64,000 nucleotides of DNA from Apium graveolens (lineage: Eukaryota > Streptophyta > Magnoliopsida > Apiales > Apiaceae): contig NW_027417703.1 in NCBI RefSeq assembly GCF_009905375.1, positions 146,752 to 210,751 of the forward strand, written 5' to 3'. Under the pieces are notes generated by a model. That model was not told the origin of the DNA. It saw nothing but the letters and a program-made list of their open reading frames with translations, and searched no databases. This document shows, piece after piece, positions 58,596 through 64,000 of the stretch; the first letter of the stretch is position 1; every line of letters begins with the position of its first letter. The position numbers were made by a program, and so were the translations under genes.

Positions 58596-59541
58596 GAGTT
58601 GAAGGGCAGTGCTAATAGATTCGAATCTGCGCATGTGAGTTAATGTCAATTGGCGATGACTTGATGGATGATGATGAGTCCTGGGATTTCGTCGGGAGAG
58701 ATCTTCAGCTAAAAAGCAACATCTTGTATTGGACTTTAACAAAGTGATCTCTGGTTCTCCAGATGATCAGAAGAGATCTCTCACTGAACTTGCAAACAGA
58801 TTATTTGCTCAATCGAAGAGGTAAGTTTTTAATTTGTTTTTCTCGGTTTTTGATTGACATAGGTACAAAAGCCATTCAATACATTCATTGGTTGAATTGA
58901 TAGTGCATCAATAAGGACTTCATGTTTATCTAGTTTATAACACTGCTGGGCAGTGGTACTCAATTTCTTGAACAATGCAATCAGTTTATCACTGAACTTT
59001 ATTTTCATTTAGTACGCAGACAATTCTATTCCAGTATTAATTTGTAGCTAGTAAAATCAGTTAGAGTTAGAAGGAATTTAAGTTCAGATTGGATATCTTG
59101 TGTTGTCCTTGTATCTTGTGCAATATTGCACAATTGCAAATTCAGCGGACATGGGCCAAATTTATTGCTAAACTTGGTACCTGTTTAGTTAGCTTTATAC
59201 TGATATGAAAAGTCATTTAGATTCATTGTCGAACCTACAAAGCAAGTACTTGATACTATGACATTGACATTCTTCATCTATAATAAATTTCCATGGTAAC
59301 AGATGTGCGTGCTTTTGAAACTGTAGGAAGATTGATATATTAGTTGTTAACTCCAATCACATTGTTACTTGATTTGTAATTAATAACTATTTTGGTTCAT
59401 AGTTGGATTTAGCATTGAAAGTCAGAGTATCCAGCAAGCACAGAATCGATTTAGTGACCTGGCTTTGTTTTGGAAGAAGGTGGTTGATACTGATCTTATG
59501 CCTCTGCTCATGCCTTCAAGTGATTTAATGGTCGATAGTTA
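58596..59541 (+). pseudogene. PsbQ-like gene relic (lumenal NDH-subunit type, tentative)
   Basis: Two exon-like blocks. The first, to about 58821 with donor GTAAG, reads DDLMDDDESWDFVGRDLQLKSNILY in pieces. After a 1-bp loss it continues as DFNKVISGSPDDQKRSLTELANRLF. The second (about 59404-59541) reads SIQQAQNRFSDLALFWKKVV after another frameshift. The order W.FVGRDLQLK, LY.DFN.VI, LT.LANRLF fits the plant PsbQ-like subunits of the chloroplast NDH complex (PNSL2/PNSL3), recalled from family knowledge. The chloroplast transit part was not found. Two frameshifts make it non-functional. Confidence 0.45.
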
Positions 59542-59888
59542 AAAATGTTTGTGCTTTGTTATGGACATGCCAAGTTATCTGCAGGTTAACAAAATAGTAA
59601 AAATCATGTAACGCTATGTACTCTTGTCGTCATTTTGCCCTTATGCTTATGTATATGCTAGTTTTTCATATTAAATGGTGTTGACCGTTATTCGATCGAT
59701 CCATGTGATGTTTAGTTGGTTGTATTTAAAAGGGCCCATTTCTAGAAATGTAGTAGACAAGCAGGTGGTCGTGAAAATTCAAGTTTCTTTGCAAGTAGAA
59801 ATATAATAACAAAAGGGGGACGATCTACAACAATGATAACAAACACATTCTGAGCCATTGGATGGGGACTGGGTGGGGGATTAGGGGC

Positions 59889-59946
59889 GGACCGCGAAAA
59901 TTTCCGCGGTTGGATGGGACGGCCGCTGAAATTTTCCGCGGTTGGG
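59889..59946. repeat. left pair of CCGCGGAAAWTTTCCGCGG-type palindromes
   Basis: Two imperfect palindromes about 30 bp apart, each followed by TTGG: one around 59891-59909 and one around 59922-59941. They stand out as GC-rich in AT-rich DNA. The frames over them on both strands are by-products. Confidence 0.85.
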
Positions 59947-60127
59947 GGTGTTACTCCCTTATCCCAGCAACCCAACACCCTCCCCCACCACACAAACCAA
60001 CAAAAAAATCCCCAACAAAATTCTACTTGGAGAGTGAACTATTTAGGCGAATTTTGGGCATTTTCATCAAGAAATTCAAGTAGTTTTGTCAACTGAAGGT
60101 ATATTCTTGTCTTAAATTTACATTTAC

Positions 60128-62524
60128 ATGGCGGATAAATTATTTGCTCGTATGTTTCGTCATAAAGTCAAAATGAAAAAAAGAGAGGCTATTGATCATA
60201 ATTTACATCTTGATGATTTAATACTAGTGAAGAACCTAAAACCCCTGTATATGTGAAGATGATGATTTTGTAGATAGAAATGAAGAATTTATTAATTTAG
60301 ATGACGATTTGGTGATGTTGAAGATGAAAATGATGAAAAACGAGGTTGAAAATGATAGTGATAATGTGAGGGTGAGGATGAAGATGAGATGATAATGTAG
60401 AGGATGCAAATTTTTATGAAAATGTTGATGGGGGAGTTCCATTTGAATCAAATTTTCAAAGTGTGGATGAGGCCGGTCATTTTTTTAGGGCTTATGCTTA
60501 CGAAATGGCTTTGCTATTAAAATTCAAGCTAGCCATCATAAAGACAACGAGATATATGGTCGTTTATATGTTTGTAGGCTTTATGGAAAAGTGTCGTCGC
60601 CGAGAGTAGTCAAAATAAACGGCGTAGAGAGGTTCTTCCTAAAAGCGAGTGCAAGGTTAGGATGTATGTCAATTATCAAAAGAAAAAACGTCACTGGGAG
60701 GTAACTAGCCTTGAATTGGTACATAACCACGGTCTTGTTTCCCCTAGTAAGATGAATTTGGTACAACGAGGAAAGACATGTCACACCGCGACCCGTAGTT
60801 TGATTAAAACGCTTTATGGTTCGGGGGGTTCGTAATTGTCAAGTGATGAATGTGATTGGTAACATTCATGGAGGTAATGGCAAAGGGTGTTTCAATGTTC
60901 AACATGTTAGGAATGTTGTGAGAGATGAGAGGAAGAAAGGTTTGAGATTAGTGACGCCCAAGCGGGTGGACTTGTTGCATAGGTTGAATGAAGAAAGTGG
61001 TTCTAAATATTTTATTTGACCGAAGTCGACGAAGAGAATCGCTTGAAGTGTCTAGTATGGAGTGATCCGAGATGTATAATGGCTTACCAAAATTTTGGCG
61101 ATGTTATGGCTTTTGATACACTTATCGGAAAAAATGTGTGCATGTCATTTGTCCCATTTATCGGAGTCAATCATCATTATCAATCGGTAATTTTCGGGTT
61201 TGCATTGATGCAAGATGAACACGCGTCGACTTTTGAGTGGATTCTTCGTACTTGACTTGAAGGTGTGGGGAATAATATCCATTGACTATAATCACGGATC
61301 AAGATCAAGTCATGGCAAGCGCTATTGCGGTTGTACTCCCGAATACTACCTATTTATTGGGTTCTTGGACATTAGTCAAAAATTCCCGGAAATTGGCTCA
61401 TTATTATTCGGCTTTCCGGAATTCAAGACGAACTTCAACAATTGCATTTATAAAATCTCTCACCGAATGTGTTTTTGAAGCTAGATGGGCGTCGTTTGTG
61501 GAAAAGTATCACTTGCAAGATCAAAATAGTTAAATGGGTTTATGAGTTGAATCAAAGTGGCTTCCTGCATATACTAGAAACAAATTTTCGGCGTTTCAAA
61601 ATAGTACATCGAGGAGTGAGGGGATGAATTTTTCTTTGAAGTATGTGAGTTCAACAACGGGTTTGAAGGAATTCATTGAAATTGCCCAAAAAGCATTGGC
61701 AAGGCAATTATGAGGGAGAAGGAAGCAGATTATGTCACCATAATCTAAAACGTCCCATGAAATTGCATACACATTGGAGTATCATGCTTCTTGTATCTAC
61801 ACTAAGGAAATGTTTAGAAGATTCAAGATGAATGGCTGAGTTTTCAAAATACTTTGTTGAAAAAGACCGACGAGCTAGTGAAGAAGGGGAGGGAATGGGG
61901 GATGTTATACGTACTATAGTTGTTATAGGCCCATGACCAAGCCTACGAGAAGAAAATGTTTATTTGTGGCATTCGAGAAAGCAAGCTCTTTGGGAATGTG
62001 TACGTGTAGAATGCTTGAACATTCGGGGCTAACTTGTAGACACCTATTGGCGGTCTCACTAAGAAACGGGTTTCGGAAATTCCCCGATTACATAAACCGG
62101 AGTGTGGACAATGCATGCCAATAGAGTTGATGGCGTGTTGCCTTCAATTGGGATGTTGGTCAAGTCATGAGATGACCTCAACCGATCGATTTAATAGCAT
62201 GACAATGTTAACCATGAGTTTTTGTCAAAGTAGCATTGCATCCAAGGAACGGTATGATTATGCCGTTGGAGTGATGATCGAGAAATATCAATTCTCACAA
62301 AGACATGAGCGTTGATGGAATTAATCTTACGAAGCATTCGCATGCTCCAAATGCAAGTGCTCATGAAGAACCAATTCTTGACCCTATTATGTCCCAAACT
62401 AAAGGGAGGAAGAAGGACGTTCATTTCAAAGTCCCATAGAATCGATTGGTAAAAAGGAGAAGCCGCCAGAAGGTGCACTTATTGTCAATGGAAGGCCATG
62501 ATAAAAGAAGTGTGCTAGTAGACT
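60128..62524 (+). pseudogene. FAR1-related / Mutator-like (MULE) transposase gene, decayed
   Basis: It starts at ATG 60128 with a basic then Asp/Glu-rich N-terminus. The FAR1-type zinc-binding domain follows (RAYAYEMA near 60485, YVCRLYGK in another frame, SECKVRMYVNY, LVHNHGL, about 60480-60760). Next is the MULE transposase core: AFDT (first Asp, about 61110), FVPFIGVNHHYQSV, FEWILRT, IITDQDQVMASAI (second Asp, about 61285), then VEKYHL. A SWIM zinc finger CTCRMLEHSGLTCRHLL lies at about 61995-62050. A C-terminal knuckle remnant with RCTYCQ and GHDKRS is at about 62470-62510. At least five frameshifts or stops break it. It could be a dead transposon or a decayed domesticated FRS gene; the flanking palindromes favour a transposon. 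Confidence 0.78.
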
Positions 62525-63495
62525 AGAATATCTTAAAAATGTTCAAGAATCGTAATATAATTAGTAGTGTAGCATTTTGTAACTGAATGGTTGTAATCTT
62601 TTAATGGCTTTGAATTTAAGTGTTTAACATTGCTTTCTTTTTTGTTATATTTTATTATCATAATTGTCAGTTATTGTCATATAATGGTTTTATTGTGATA
62701 GGTAATATGACTAGCGATTATAGTGGTGAAAACACTCCGATCATAGTTGTGATTCGATTCCCACGTAGCAACACATTCTCGACTCCCTACCAAGCGACTC
62801 GTGGTATGAGGACAATGACGAGGAAGAGTGGTCTCACCAACCTTTAGTGAGATGGAAGATGCATGTGCCGAGTGATGCCCTTGTGGACATGACGAGCCGC
62901 CCCATGAGGAGGAAGAGGAAACATACTTGTACCTACCCATGAGGAGGCTTATAAGGCCAAAATTGGATCGGGCATGCAATTGGATGAGGGTACTGAACCG
63001 TGGAGATTGGTGAACTCTCATCCGGATCCGTACTTCCTTCCGATCTTGAATTGGGCAACAACACGCCGATGGAAAATGGAAAAATCCGGATGGAATGGCG
63101 TGAAACTTGTTAAATGTGATCGGATGCCGATATTGTAAACTTGAGGCCTCGTGAGGGGGTTATAATATGGACAAAATGCGCATTGAATATTGAGGGTTGG
63201 GTTTCACACTAATGGATGGACGGAGAGGGAACGCGAGACATGTTTTGGCAAGATTTCGTCTCTACGATGGCTCAAATACGATTCCCATTACATTAGAATG
63301 ACTCCAACCTTACTGTGGAAACTTAACGGAAGGCATATCCGTGATGGTTGTGTACTTGTTCTCTACCATATTGCATGCTTCGTGGATACTACGCAAGGAG
63401 TTGCTCAATACCGGTTATCCGGTGGTCTTTCTAATATACTAGGTTTTTGGTTAGGACCAATATTTCAAAATTTAGTGGATGTAGTGATCGTGTAA
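62525..63495 (+). other. possible second gene remnant downstream of the MULE transposase
   Basis: Broken plus-strand frames begin with an ATG at 62707 (MTSDYSGENTPII). Later pieces are WRLVNSHPDPYFLPILNWAT (about 63000-63060) and SHYIRMTPTLLWKLNGRHI followed by DGCVLVLYHIACF (about 63275-63380). The spread of fragments over 800 bp looks like a decayed coding region. I do not recognise a domain. MULEs can carry a second gene, but I cannot tie this to a known one. Confidence 0.35.
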
Positions 63496-63904
63496 TTTTC
63501 ATTCGAACCTATGTATTTTCATTGAATTTTGAGCGGCAATTGTGTATTTATATGAATTCAAGTATGAAATTTGAGATTGAAAGTGTACCTATAAATTTGA
63601 GATTGAAAATTAAAATTTACAAGTCGAACTATACATTAGAAATTGTTATGGAAATGTATGAAAGTTTTTTCTAACATTTGGACAAAATGTTGACTTTTGT
63701 TGACTTTTTTAAGGAATTTTAAAATTTTATTAAAAAGTGAATTTTTTTTTTTAAAACTCACTCATTACCATATTTTAAGACTTTTGAGAGGGGTTTGGAT
63801 TATTGGAAGTTAGCTTTGGACTAACTTCCAAAAATTAAGCAATTTCAACAGAAGGTTTGCATGCATTGCTCTGTTTTCTGCTCTTTTTTGGAAAAAACAC
63901 CAAA
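63496..63904. other. AT-rich stretch before the right palindromes
   Basis: No supported gene or repeat. A nearly perfect inverted pair TTGGAAGTTAG / CTAACTTCCAA surrounds 63804-63828. Nothing else noted. Confidence 0.4.
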
Positions 63905-63910
63905 GGGACG

Positions 63911-63975
63911 GACCGCGGAAATTTTCCGAGGTTGGGCTAAAGAGGGGACCGCGGAAAATTTCCGCGGTTGGGCGG
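63911..63975. repeat. right pair of CCGCGGAAAWTTTCCGCGG-type palindromes
   Basis: Two palindromes about 36 bp apart (around 63913-63931 and 63949-63967), each preceded by GGA and followed by TTGG as in the left pair, so the two pairs are in direct rather than inverted orientation. The window ends shortly after. Confidence 0.85.
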
Positions 63976-64000
63976 GGATTTTTTTTTATGCAGACTGTAT

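Noticed and set aside
59742..60096. Overlapping frames on both strands, Pro/Arg-rich
   Set aside because: They result from the GC-rich palindromes and C-runs; no homology recognised.

Overview
The window is repeat-dense, AT-rich plant nuclear DNA, almost certainly from a eudicot. The evidence is plant-type LTR retrotransposons primed by initiator tRNA-Met, a CACTA transposon, a FAR1/Mutator-like transposase, and host gene relics with plant-specific architecture (S-domain receptor kinase, PDR-type ABCG transporter, 4-coumarate-CoA ligase-like, PsbQ-like). I cannot name the species. I see no intact ordinary host gene, no rRNA or tRNA gene and no CRISPR array.

Layout. 1-7446 holds three decayed minus-strand Ty1/copia fragments (gag at 1-522, protease-integrase-RT at about 2890-4860, RT-RNase H at about 6530-7446) and an orphan CACTA end at 2573. 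7447-9588 and 22659-24300 look like an older repeat split by a 13 kb copia element with an extra 3' gene (element 1, 9589-22658; LTRs of 612 and 611 bp; target duplication TTATA). 25613-27019 is a short non-autonomous LTR element (343 bp LTRs, target duplication AACAC). 27345-29496 is a Harbinger ORF1-like (Myb/NAM-associated) gene relic, followed by one 4CL-like exon. 29953-39211 is a complete non-autonomous CACTA element (target duplication GAA). On its minus strand it carries exons of an S-domain receptor kinase, an ABCG/PDR transporter and at least one unidentified gene, then two tandem arrays (174 bp and about 766 bp periods). 39780-40796 is a TRA1/TRRAP FAT-domain relic. 40959-57159 is a tandem retrotransposon complex in which a deleted copy and a nearly intact copy (element 2) share one LTR. 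58596-59541 is a PsbQ-like relic. 60128-62524 is a decayed FAR1/MULE transposase gene, with unusual palindromic repeat pairs about 4 kb apart at its two sides.

How the main system fits together. Elements 1 and 2 belong to one SIRE/Maximus-like copia family by size and layout. Gag has three zinc knuckles. Pol (protease, integrase, RT, RNase H) lies in the same frame as gag but behind two conserved stops with a splice-acceptor-like sequence. After about 1.4 kb of non-coding DNA comes a small basic protein (81-89 codons) preceded by a TATA box and a perfect 16-bp palindrome, and then a roughly 1,200-codon hydrophilic ORF3. Element 2 is young by LTR comparison (about four differences by eye) and is disabled only by point lesions. 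Element 1 is older (about two dozen LTR differences by eye) and more heavily damaged. The least explained parts are the small promoter-associated ORF, the gag-pol double stop and ORF3.
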